Origin: Lingula anatina
Taxonomy: Eukaryota > Brachiopoda > Lingulata > Lingulida > Lingulidae
Assembly: GCF_001039355.2 (NCBI RefSeq)
Contig: NW_019775513.1
Span: 706,041-770,040 of the forward strand
Reading direction: 5' to 3'
DNA length: 64,000 nucleotides
This document shows positions 1-10,877 of the stretch, piece by piece. The notes under the pieces were generated by a model, which saw nothing but the letters and a program-made list of their open reading frames with translations, was not told the origin of the DNA and did no database searches. Positions within the stretch are counted from its first letter, which is position 1. Every line of letters begins with the position of its first letter. Position numbers and translations under genes: made by a program.

Positions 1-3000
1 AACGGCCTATTGCTTCTTAAGCCTAATGGAATTCTGGAAGATAACATCCAACAGACTGGAACATTTGAGAACATCTGGTACCCTACTAATACTTAACTGA
101 GGAAAATAATTTTTTATCTCCACAAGTTTATCTCATCTGACAAACTACATTAACCTAATATTTTCCCATCTATTTTATTCTTTCTATTTTCTTTTTTATA
201 TTTAATATCTAAATTACATCTTTCTTTAAAAATATTTCTAGTCTAATTAACCTTTCTTTAGAAAAGATAATAAGAAAAGATATTATTTATGGACTGATGC
301 CTCAATAATGAAGTGCCAACAGTGGCTCCCTCCTGTGACAAAAAATAGAAATAATTTGTGAACCCCCCAATGTCCTATTTAATACTAATAGCTGTCAATA
401 CTGTGCAAAAACATCTTGATAGTAAAATTGATTTTGAAAGAGGTCTTCCAAGCATAGGTGAATCCTCACTGGAAGAGGGGGTGAGCTTTCCAAATGCCAA
501 TCAGCTAAACACCTGGAGCTACTATTTTAAACCAATCTCCTCACTTTCATATATACTGAATGATTTTGCAAAATTAAAAAAAATCTTACCTCCAAATTAT
601 ATTTTCTTGCATGACTGTAACTTTTCTGGTTCTAAATCCCTCCCAAATCTCTGTTCTCTTTCTACTTCACAACAGTCCCCCTACCCTGATAATAATGATT
701 TGCTACTTGCTGATAATTTTTTCTATTACATAAAATTACACAAAGAATGATGCCTTAATTTGTTTACCACGGTTCTATTTTTTGTATATTGAAAATATAG
801 CATCATTTTACATCATCAAACAGACATGTAATCTAAACAACATATGGCATTTTATTTGGGAAGTTTAAACAACCAACCACAATATCACTATATATATAAC
901 TTATGGATGACAACTGGAACTACATTGTAGTTACATAATCAGAGGAGTAAAAAACAAAATGAAGATTACAAAACTAAGTGTAGTGTAGGAATGCTCAACT
1001 ATATCACAGTACTTTTGCTATGCGTACATGCACAGAAATATGATATTATACCATAAACAAAAAATTATTTCTACTCATTAGGGAATCAAGCAGCAGTGTG
1101 TGTGTGTATGCATGTGCGAATGTGTGCATGCGTGCACATGCAGTGCATCCAATGCATACATCATTCAACACTTGTAAACTCACCAAGTCACCAAGTTCCT
1201 CTCTCCATGGTAGGTGTATCTTCCTGCCTGTTTTGGTGATTTTCGTCTATCTTTTACCACATAATATTTATACATCTTTTGTTAAAGCCCACAAATGATG
1301 GCACAGGAAGAGCAGACTTTCACATTTCACAATGAATGCCTAGTCATGATTGTTGTCCAGTACCCTGTTGTTTTTGATTTATAGTTCTCACAGCATTCTA
1401 TAAATTTATTTGTAAAACTGACACTGTCTCAAAGTTCAAATATCCATAAGATATCTACTTCAAGGACATCATTTAACAGTTGCCTTCATTTCAACACAGC
1501 TTGCGGCAGTCAGTGGCAGTCAAAAAGTATTCGTGAAAAAATGCAGACAAATCTATACAAAGTGCATAAGATGTGAATTGCCAAAGACAATAACAATCAG
1601 AAGTGAAACTATAAAAGGCTATATCCTGTTAAAGAATGATCCCAAAGGTTGCTGTACTAGTATTCTGTTTTAACCATAAATCTAATAATCCAGATTTCAA
1701 TAAACAAAACAGTGAACGTTTTGATGAGGGTTTTGTTTTGAAATAATAGTCACCTAAAGAGAACTATCAATCATTAAGTGTTTCCACCAATGGCTCCCAA
1801 AGTTGCACTACAGTAAGCATAGCCAAAACTCCTTCCCTTTGCAGTTTAAAATATTGCAGCAGCTTATAAGCATACTGGCTTTAAACACAAATCTTGCTAA
1901 TTTTGTCCAAGTCCAAGCTCTCTAAATCCTTCAGATGAACTGTTTCCAAGAGTAATATGAAACCCCAAAGCTTTTTTTCTTGGCCTTCAGGATCCAAATA
2001 TCCTTTTAAAATGATCAAAACCTTATAAATTTTGCACAGTCCTTATGGCTTATACATTCACAGTGAATGAAACCATCAATCTCAGTGACAAGGTTGACAC
2101 AGCATCCATTTCTTAGCATAAAAACCTTTTAGTGTAATGACATCTCTCACTTTTTGCACATTCTAAAAAAGGCAGCGACATTCAGGTGGTCAAATTGATA
2201 AGCATCACAGAAAAAGCTGACAATAAAAGAAAATCAGTCTAGCAACCACCTGTCACCCTTTCCTCAGAAATGTCTCCTGTGTGATAATCTTGTGGAAGAT
2301 GAGGCGTCATTAAATTAAAAAAAAAAAAAAAAACTGGAACCAATTATTTTATAACTCCTCTTTACATGCAGTTCTTTTTCAAGCTATCCTAAGCCCTATA
2401 TTCACAAGCCTTATTTTTGAAAATCAATTCCACTTTTGTTTCCATCCTCAAGATAAGACCATGATAAACATTATATCTAGGCACTTTGAGAGCTGGAGAA
2501 AATTGGCAGTCCTGGCTGAAGCACACATATCTCAACATACACATAAAATATACATATAATATATGCATGACTAGTATTGTGCCTTACTCTAAGACAACAG
2601 CTTGTCCGCTGCATATATGATTATAATCCGGCCGCTGACAGGCTGTTCTACATGACAACTTAATTTTTGGTCTCATACCGAGGTGTGTTAATCACAGCTT
2701 TACCATCTGTTCTTACCTCTCCCTCTAAAATGTCTGATGTCACATTTCTGATTAATTTAAGTACTGAAATTACAACACAGGAGCCACTAATTGGTGCAAT
2801 TAATAAGATTAGATTAGATGTACTGTGTGATTAAAAGCCTCCCCCCCCCCCTTGCATCTGGGCTTGCTAAGGTTGTTGACCTTATGATTAGACTGAAAGT
2901 AAAGAAGAATAAAGAATATAGGTCTGCAAGACATATGAAGCCAAAGAATATTTAGATGCGCCCTCCACCCCTTCTTAACAAACAGGAACTCCAAACAGAG

Positions 3001-5220
3001 GGCAGCTGAGAAAGAGTCCCAAGACTTAGAAATCCAGAGAGGCAGATTCCATAATCCTAACCCTCTACCAAACGAAAAAAAAAAAAAAGTAAAAAGACTG
3101 TGCAGGCAGTGAGGAGAATATAGTCCACTTCCTGTTATAATAAGCCCAGTATGAAAAAAACATCAGGAGAACTTAAACCAGCAGATAGATCAAAACACAA
3201 GCTTTACAGATCAACCAATAAACAGTCATGGAAACCATAACACAATAAAAACTGTGTCCCACTACATGTCCCACTAATGACCAACCTAGAAAGACCAGGC
3301 ATTATCTACCAAACACCACCTAGAGTAACTAATGAAAATATGCCAGCTAACTAAAGTGTAATAGTGTATTTTCAAGGCCCTTTGAAAGAAATATATTTAC
3401 AGGTATACCGAGTATTAATATTTGCCCCTTTGTAAACACTTCATGTCTCACAGTTATCAGTTTTGAATATAGACTATATGTTGTATAATTTAATTTATAT
3501 AAAAGTATATGCACCAAATATCAATTTATGACTGTATTCTTCATGTTGTCATAAAAATGTTCTCATAAAAATGCACCAGAACTAATACAGATTATTATTA
3601 TTATTACATATAAAAGTATTCTAGTTTAAAAAGATTGACAATGTGTTACTGTATGGATCTTTTCAACTTCTGGCGGACAAATAATTCCAGTCAATCTGTA
3701 TGTATTATTTAAGGCAATGTTGTTAATGCACCACCTGATCATAATTAACACCCTTTGTATACTACTGACATCTAGTGGCAAAACTTAACCTCAAGTGTTG
3801 ACAGTGGATGGTTTTTCTTTTCTCTTCTTCACCTCAATGATTCAGTAGTTAAAGTACCCATAAAGTACCAGATTTAATACAATAAATTATAAAGATAATA
3901 AATAGTTGATATTTAAATGCCTAAAACACACTGCACCTGCAGCAAATTATAACAGACAGCCTAGTTTGTCATCAAAATTAGGCCTGCAAATAAAAATGTT
4001 CAGGTATGGGGAGAAATAATCATCAGGAATATATTATCTTTATAATAGGCCAGTGTTGGCTTCATTACATCTCCCAGTAACCTCCTGAGGTCCTACCTAC
4101 CCACCTGAATAGACCACCTCAGGTAACTGGGGAGGGTGTGGGGAGGGGGTGGGGTGGGTGGGGTGGGGTGCCACATTTAAGACTGGGTTCCCATGCCTAG
4201 ATCGATCCATCTGGATCGGTATAACTCTCTGGGAAGTCTCACTAAATTGCTATCAACTTAACCGGCTGAAATGTCTGTCATGCCTACCGAATCAGCTAAA
4301 GGGTAAAGATAATTACCCCCTTACAGCTTTACTAGGCGTGACAGACAATTAGGCCGGGTAGGTTGATAGCAATTTAGTGAGACTCTCCAGAGAGATAGAT
4401 CGATCCAAATACCTGTGGGAATGGTCCCTATGTATCTGTTTTCATAAGAAGAATAACTAAAACATTTCTGATGAAACTGATCTGAACATGGTCCACCATG
4501 ATATGGTTCTATTTCTGTGCTTGCATTAAAGAACTGGAAACGAAAGAACAAAATAATGAATGTTGGTGTTTCACTTAACACCATTTTTTTTAGTTTACTT
4601 TGAACCTAGATAAATCAGTAGTAGTCCATTTGAATGACATAATGTTCTCCTCTTATAAAAATAAAGAAACAGCTAATATTTTAGACCAACAGTTTTATCT
4701 CAATAAACTCAGTAACCTGTTGTGGGTTTATGCTCAAATAAAAAAGTCAAGGCTACAGACTTTAGTCTTAAAGCAAAGACTAACTTCTGGTCTCACAGTG
4801 GCCACAAAATATACATCCAACCTTATACACAAAAGGTTTCCCCGTTACCAGCACAATCCCTCAGTGTCTTCAGGAACCTGTTGCATGGCCTCATGCAAGC
4901 CCGATGCACCGTCATCCTGAACTTTGCATGTCCCCACACTATCTGTGTTAACCTATTGTAAGAAGACTTCAAAGAGAACAAGGGTGCCTTTTGTCTTCAA
5001 TAAAGCTCTCTGTTAGAACACCTTGTTTTCCCAAGTGTTGTAAAATAACATGCAACACTACAGTCCCTTAGCCATTATAAACCCACGAGGTAACCTAGCA
5101 GGATGAATATTTCAGTGCTTAGATGTTATACACAAGATAGCATTCAACTGACAAGATTTCCATGATGATAAAATTATTAATGATTTTTTACGACCTTCAA
5201 ATACATGTCTTAACTTTCAG
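1..5220. other. intergenic or intronic DNA, no gene recognised
   Basis: No exon I can support in this stretch. It is AT-rich, with a TG-rich run near 1098-1140, a poly(A) run at 2318-2334, a C10 tract near 2840 and G-rich low-complexity sequence at 4137-4170. The only structured element is the palindromic MITE at 4185-4430, listed separately. The open frames of 60-130 codons here have AT-driven composition, no family resemblance and no convincing splice sites. Confidence 0.6.
4185..4430. mobile_element. palindromic MITE, family P, copy 1
   Basis: The two halves are near reverse complements of each other. The left arm reads through 'gtctcactaaattgctatca' and the right arm carries its complement, 'tgatagcaatttagtgagac'. 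Outer ends are ttccca-type on the left and a complementary tggga/ggtccc on the right, with subterminal gatcgatcc motifs. It has no coding capacity, so it is a non-autonomous DNA transposon. Two further copies lie at about 7017-7230 and 19654-19910. Confidence 0.85.
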
Positions 5221-5380
5221 TCTATGATTTCCAATTTAATGATCTAGCACACAATATTTCCTCTGTATTTTGGACAATGGGCCACATGCGGATGCCTGAA
5301 ATGAGACAAGAGCGGTGGCAGAAGCACTTTAAGGCCCATCCATATCTGCTCTACCTTAAACAGGCAGTGGGAAGGGGGGG
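5221..5380 (+). CDS. possible internal coding exon, gene unknown
   Basis: A strong acceptor (cttaactttcag) precedes the exon and a good donor (gtaagc) follows a run of eight G. Only one frame is open (two leading bases, then 52 codons). It encodes a Trp/His/Met-rich peptide with stretches such as SVFWTMGHMRMPEMRQERW and KHFKAHPYLLYLKQAVG. I do not recognise the family. If it belongs to the same gene as the exon at 6699, the phases do not match: this exon leaves two bases, while the next is open only in phase 0. A one-base length error in the G8 homopolymer, or a missed exon, would explain that; otherwise this is a chance open frame. Confidence 0.35.
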
Positions 5381-6698
5381 GTAAGCCAAACATTTCAGGA
5401 TCAGAGGGGGTTAGACAGTCAAACAACCTAGGGATAAGACTTATTCCCTTAGGTGAACCCCTCATACTTAAACCACCTCCTAAGAGAGTAAATGAACACT
5501 ATATAAAGACATTCCAGGTGTAATGAGAATAAACCTGTAGTCACATTTAAGTGAAAAGAGACAGATATCACTATAAAGGGCGATGGGAAACTGAGAGCAC
5601 CTGCAGAACACAGACTTGTTTTTTTTAAAAAATCCTCTTATACCTCTGGGGAAATCTGAGCAGCCTTTCTGTCTTCTAGACTGACGTTAATTGGTCTTAT
5701 CTGTCAGAGAGTTTGAAGAAGGAAAACTATACTTCATCAGACCAAATAGTGTATCTGGCTCTGGTAGGAGCAATCCAAGATAGCACTGTATAATGAAGAC
5801 TGCAGCCCTCCCTGCACCTCTGTCTGTTAAAGCAATTTAATACATATATATATACAGGACATCCTGAAGAGCTTAGATTAAAACAATAATGCACATGTGA
5901 ATTTGCCTGTTTGTGCATTGCTGAATATATTTGGGCAATTTGTAAATATGTCTATCATCAAAATTACAAGATTAACAAAATTACAAAATTAGATCGGTGG
6001 TGAAAGAATAATGATTACAATGGTAATATATACTATATAGTGCTGCCAATGTTACGATTTTCGAGATATTTGTTCATCATAACATTTAAGTAATTTATAA
6101 CCACAGAATAACACATGGAAACAAATATAATTAATGACCAAAATTGTCTAGAATGCACCAAATGTAAATTTTGCATGATTCTTTGTTTGTGTATTGGGAA
6201 AACAGGCACAGTTGTCAATGGAATGAGTTATATATAGGCAATAATTAGTTCTGACTTTCAATAACAATTCATTTTAACTGCAACCACATGAGCACTGCAT
6301 TCCACACCTTCAGCAACGACAGACAAATGGAAAACCATTCTGTTAGCTCCAAGAAGCCTTAACAGAGCTCTCTTATAAATGTCTTTAAGTACAACTATTT
6401 AAAATAAGACCATGTATGATGCAATGAAGTTATGAAATACTGATAAGTATACAAAAAGGGAGAGAGATACAATATCGTACAATCTTTTACTACCAAAAAT
6501 GCTACAGGTGACCAGGGACACATGTACTTCTTTGTATAAGACTGTTAGAACATTGACCAAGTAAAGAATGATCAATTCTATAAAAAGAGAATCTCATCAA
6601 ATAACATCACTAGTGTAAATTATTGCCACTGATTTGAAAAAAAAAGTCATCTCCTTTGTCCTGAAAGTGGAATTGATTTTTTTCCTTGTGACGTGTAG

Positions 6699-6764
6699 TA
6701 TGATGAAAGACTGATTGAGGAAAAGATTGAAGCAACCCTAGAAAAGCAATCACACCGTATTAAG
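6699..6764 (+). CDS. internal coding exon of an unidentified gene (coiled-coil-like)
   Basis: A 66-base exon with a pyrimidine-rich acceptor (ttttttccttgtgacgtgtag) and a consensus donor (aag|gtaagt). It is open only in phase 0, giving 22 residues that begin YDERLIEEKIEATLEK and end HRIK. This charged, helix-prone peptide looks like part of a coiled coil. The next exon I can find downstream on this strand is the phase-0 terminal exon at 16917, so the two can join in frame into a continuous helical C-terminus. I cannot name the gene. What is seen: splice sites and frame. What is inferred: that it is the penultimate exon. Confidence 0.55.
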
Positions 6765-7016
6765 GTAAGTTGCAGTTATATCTCTTCCATCTTTGAAGGT
6801 AATTTTTCAATCAAAATACTACCAGTAAAAAGGAGACGTTGATTGTTTTCTTCTTATGATGTGACATTATTTGAAAAGGTGGGCTCTGAGATTAGGGAGA
6901 GACTGAAAAATGTGAACGACTACGTATACGTAATTAAATTCCCATCCTCTCCCCCCCCCCCCACTCCCTCCAGCCACAACTTAACCCTGACAGTGTTTTT
7001 ACTGCAGCTATAAGGC

Positions 7017-7230
7017 TGTATTCCCAGAGCTTTTAGATCGATCTATCCCCGCGGGGAGTCTCACTAGATTACTGTCAGATAATCCGGCTTAAATGTCCGT
7101 CCCGCCTACTACAAGCTGTAAGGGGGTAATTAACTTTCGTGTCCGCTCGGCTGACAGCTATTAAGCGTGAACCCCCAGGGAGTTAGGTCGATCTAAAGTA
7201 GATCGATCTAATCTCTGGAAATGGGGTCTA
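7017..7230. mobile_element. palindromic MITE, family P, copy 2
   Basis: Same architecture as the element at 4185-4430: subterminal agatcgatcta repeats, 'gagtctcactagattactg' in the left arm, and a hairpin core of 'ccgtcccgcctactacaagc'. The right arm is more diverged than in the other copies. The right end (from 7208) is also the start of the duplicated block that reappears after the N at 8665, so the assembly break lies inside this hairpin. Confidence 0.75.
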
Positions 7231-8638
7231 AGACACACTAGCATAAAACAGCTCCTCAAGCAAGTCTGACTTTCTTATACTATTGAATCAAATTTCTTAC
7301 AGGCAGGCAGACTCATCAATTTGCTAACTTATGAGCAAAGATATCAGCTGCAAAAGTAAAATTCAATTAATGACCTAAGGTCAATGTGTTATGATATGAT
7401 TCCAAAACAACTGCCTGAAGCTAAATCTATGAGACGCGAATTATTGGGAACAAGTAAATCAACTTTTTTCAATTTTTCTCCTTTCATTCTTCTCATCACC
7501 TAGGACGCAATGACCTAATCAGACATTCACCTATAAGATAACTAGACTGAATATTCAGTCAGAGTCCAAAATAAGTCTTAACCAGAGAAAAAATAAAAGG
7601 CCTTTGAAACTAAATTTAATCTTATGAATACCAACATATCATATCATATCATCATCCATATCTTTGCTAATTACGTTATACACTTATAATGCAGGGGCGG
7701 ATTTAGGCCGTCTTCTGGGTCTTCCAGAAGACGGTCAGATTTTCAAGTTTACATTAAAAGGTATCTTTTTTTTCTGTTGGAAGACGGTCAAAATTGGAAG
7801 ATAGATCAATAAAGATAATTTGGAAGACTGTCAGAAAATAGCTCTGGATCCGCTCCTGTAATGTTTTCTCAAAAGATGTCAATTGTTTAGATTTTGGAAT
7901 CCATATCTCTTTACAGTATAAACAAAGAACAAAAAAAAATTTTTTTTGATCTGTCTGACTTCAGCAAGTGTTCTTCAAGATGCCTGGGGACACTGCACTA
8001 CTGATTAAATATGGAGGAGCATGCCTCAGCATGAGGTGAATTTCAATTGTAAAAGAGAAAGTAAGCCAGACGATGATGGCACTGATATGTTTTCAGGATA
8101 ACTGTGTAGTTTACTGAAAACCACAGCTGTCAACTGATGTGGCCAAAATATGAGAGTAAAAATTGTATTCAAATTAAAAGTTTTATCACTGTAGAGCTAG
8201 ATTTTTTAAAATGATTATCTCTATTGAAAGTTCTGAAACCTATGCACACACAATAAATTAGACTGCTGCCTCTCTATTACATCTGTACATGACATGTTTT
8301 GTCAGTAAAGTCCCATAAAGATTCTTCTGTTTTGACAAAACTACTGAGAGCAAGTATACTACACAGCTTGAGAAGTGCAACCTCTCACAGCGTTAGGCCG
8401 CATTTTAGATCAAACCGAGATTGCTTCATTTAGCACATGTTATCTCAAAAGATTACAATTTTTACCAAAAGAAAAACACATCACCATTGTTTAATCCATA
8501 GCAAATTTAATTAGCTAAGTCATGTCCACAAGACGGGGTTCTTAGGGTTAGAAATTACTATCAGTTTGGTAGGCAGTTATTAAGATAAACAGGTACAACT
8601 GGACAAAAAAAGCACCTTTATAAACAAAACAAAACAAA
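7208..8638. repeat. direct duplication A, copy 1 (next to an N gap)
   Basis: This block is repeated at 8666-9955 immediately after a single N. The copies are nearly identical, with scattered substitutions, a 172-base insertion in this copy (MITE plus 5-bp target duplication, 7692-7863) and about 31 extra bases in the other copy near 9197-9230. No gene is visible. The placement at a gap suggests two haplotypes or overlapping contig ends placed in series. Confidence 0.9.
7692..7858. mobile_element. MITE with CAGGGGCGGA termini and 5-bp target duplication
   Basis: A 167-bp element that starts caggggcgga and ends tccgctcctg (imperfect inverted repeat). It is flanked on both sides by taatg. The copy of the locus after the N gap has a single taatg and no insert (9145-9149), which gives the exact empty site. 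The interior repeats 'agacggtca' motifs and has no open frame. The terminus resembles that of the 41536-41802 element. Confidence 0.88.
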
Positions 8639-8664
8639 CAAGGCAGCAAAGCTGTCAAATGTAC

Positions 8665-8665
8665 N
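8665..8665. other. assembly gap (single N)
   Basis: An ambiguous base joins sequence ending 'aaagctgtcaaatgtac' to a second copy of the block that began at 7208. It should be treated as a contig junction of unknown size. Confidence 0.9.
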
Positions 8666-9955
8666 CTAATCTCTGGAAATGGGGTCTAAGACACACTAGC
8701 ATAAAACAGCTCCTCAAGCAAGTCTGACTTTCTTATACTGTTGAATCAAATTTCTTACAGGCAGGCAGACTCATCAATTTGCTAACTTATGAGCAAAGAT
8801 ATCAGCTGCAAAAGTAAAATTTGATTAATGACCTAAGGTCAATGTGTTCTGATATGATTCCAAAACAAGTGCCTGAAGCTAAATCTATGAGACACGAATT
8901 ATTGGGAACAAGTAAATCAACTTTTTTCAATTTTTCGTCTTTCATTCTTCTCATCACCCAGGACCCAATGACCTAATCAGACATTCGCCTTTGAGATAAG
9001 TAGACTGAATATTCAGTCAGAGTCCAAAATAAGTCTTAACCAGAGAAAAAATAAAAGGGCTTTGAAACTAAATTTAATCTTATGAATACCATCATATCAT
9101 ATCATATCATCATCCATATCTTTGCAAATTACGTTATAAACTTATAATGTTTTCTCAAAAGATGTCAATTGTTTATATTTAGGAATCCATATCTCTTGGC
9201 TTTATAGTCAATGGATTATCTTGATTTATATAAACAAAGAACAAAAAAAAAAAATAATAATAATTTTGATCTGTCTGACTTCAGCAAGTGTTCTTCAAGA
9301 TGCCTGGGGACACTGCACTACTGATTAAATATGGAGGAGCATGCCTCAGCATGAGGTGAATTTCAATTGTAAAAGAGAAAGTAAGCCAGGCGATGATGGC
9401 ATTGATATGTTTTCAGGATAACTGTGTAGTATACTGAAAACCACAGCTGTCAACTGATGTGGCCAAAATATGAGAGTAAAAATTGTATTTAAATTAAAAG
9501 TTTTATCACTGTAGAGCTAGATTTTTAAAATGATTATCTCTACTGAAAGTTCTGAAACCCATGCACACACAATAAATTAGACTGCTGCCTCTCTATTACA
9601 TCTGTACATGACATGTTTTGTCAGTAAAGTTCCATAAAGATTCTTCTGTTTTGACAAAACTACTGAGAGCAAGTATACTACACAGCTTGAGAAGTGCAAC
9701 CTCTCACAGCGTTAGGCCGCATTTTAGATCAAACCGAGACTGCTTCATTTAGCACGTTATCTCAAAACATTAAATTTTTACCAAAAGAAAAACACATCAC
9801 CATTGTTTAATCCATAGCAAACGTAGTTAGCTAAGTCATGTGCTATAAAACTGGGTTCTTAGGGTTAGAAATTACTATCAGTTTGGTAAGCAGTTCTTAA
9901 GATAAACAGGTACAACTGGACAAGAAAAGCACCTTTATAAGCAAAACAAAACAAA
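8666..9955. repeat. direct duplication A, copy 2
   Basis: Second copy of the 7208-8638 block. It lacks the MITE and holds about 31 bases (ggctttatagtcaatgga...) absent from copy 1. It starts abruptly at the right flank of the palindromic MITE, as expected if a contig began there. Confidence 0.9.
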
Positions 9956-10829
9956 TCCTTAAAGCATCTAGCCAAAGAATCCATTACATTATTAACTGAA
10001 AGTTTTGTAGTGTTGCCAAGGAGAAGCCATGCCGTCCGTAAATGTCCTTATACTTTTTTCTTTTATTAACGAAGGAATCTATTCAAAGGAAGAGTATACA
10101 AGTACTGGAATTAGGGTGTGAAAACATACAGTTCATAAATTTCTGTGGTGTCCTCAACAGTGTTAGAAATTAAGGCTGGACCGTCTGCCCGGGGCTGACA
10201 ACTTTCAGAACGGGCTGAGAAGTTTTCCCACCCGGCAGACATTCAGTCCAGCTACTTTTCAAGATGTCTGGACTTTCGGTCCAGCAACTAATTTTCGTAA
10301 GAGGCAAACACTGGTCCTCAACAATTCTAAGGTGGCAAATTAAAGTACCAGTACACAAAATTGAAATAATGAAAAAAAAAAGTGTCCTTCTGTCTATGAC
10401 AATGGCAGGTGTTTTATGCTGGAAGTTTTGTCACCTGGTTTGACTGGGCAGCAAGGTCACACAGGAGATAACTAGATAATGTCCCATTAACAGAACTAAA
10501 ACCTCCACGCCCAGGACATTAGATACGCTTCCTATCCTGTACTGCTACACCTCACTTTTATATTATTTACTAATGTTTTTCCTCTTCTTTACATAATCAA
10601 AAAAAGATAGAGAAAAGAATAGAAAAAAATGATCACAAGCAATTAAGATTCCACAAATATAACTTAATACTCAATCTCAAACAATAATGATAATAAAATT
10701 AAGTGACATTATAGTAGCATATCATTTTGTAGAGATTCAATTACAATTTCAAGCTGCAAAACTTCAAATTCAATAAAATCATTTCAGCAAATTTTGTAGG
10801 AATGAGATGCCTCTAGCCAGAAATTTCAA

Positions 10830-10877
<48 letters not shown>

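Noticed and set aside
2256-2334. Possible terminal exon after a strong acceptor (ccctttcctcag) followed by a 16-codon frame and poly(A)
   Set aside because: The frame is too short to judge, there is no partner exon and no poly(A) signal; the A run is genomic low complexity.
10170-10358. 62-codon - strand frame in a GC-richer patch
   Set aside because: The frame is built from repeated, partly inverted 'gctggac' motifs, so it looks like an old repeat rather than an exon.
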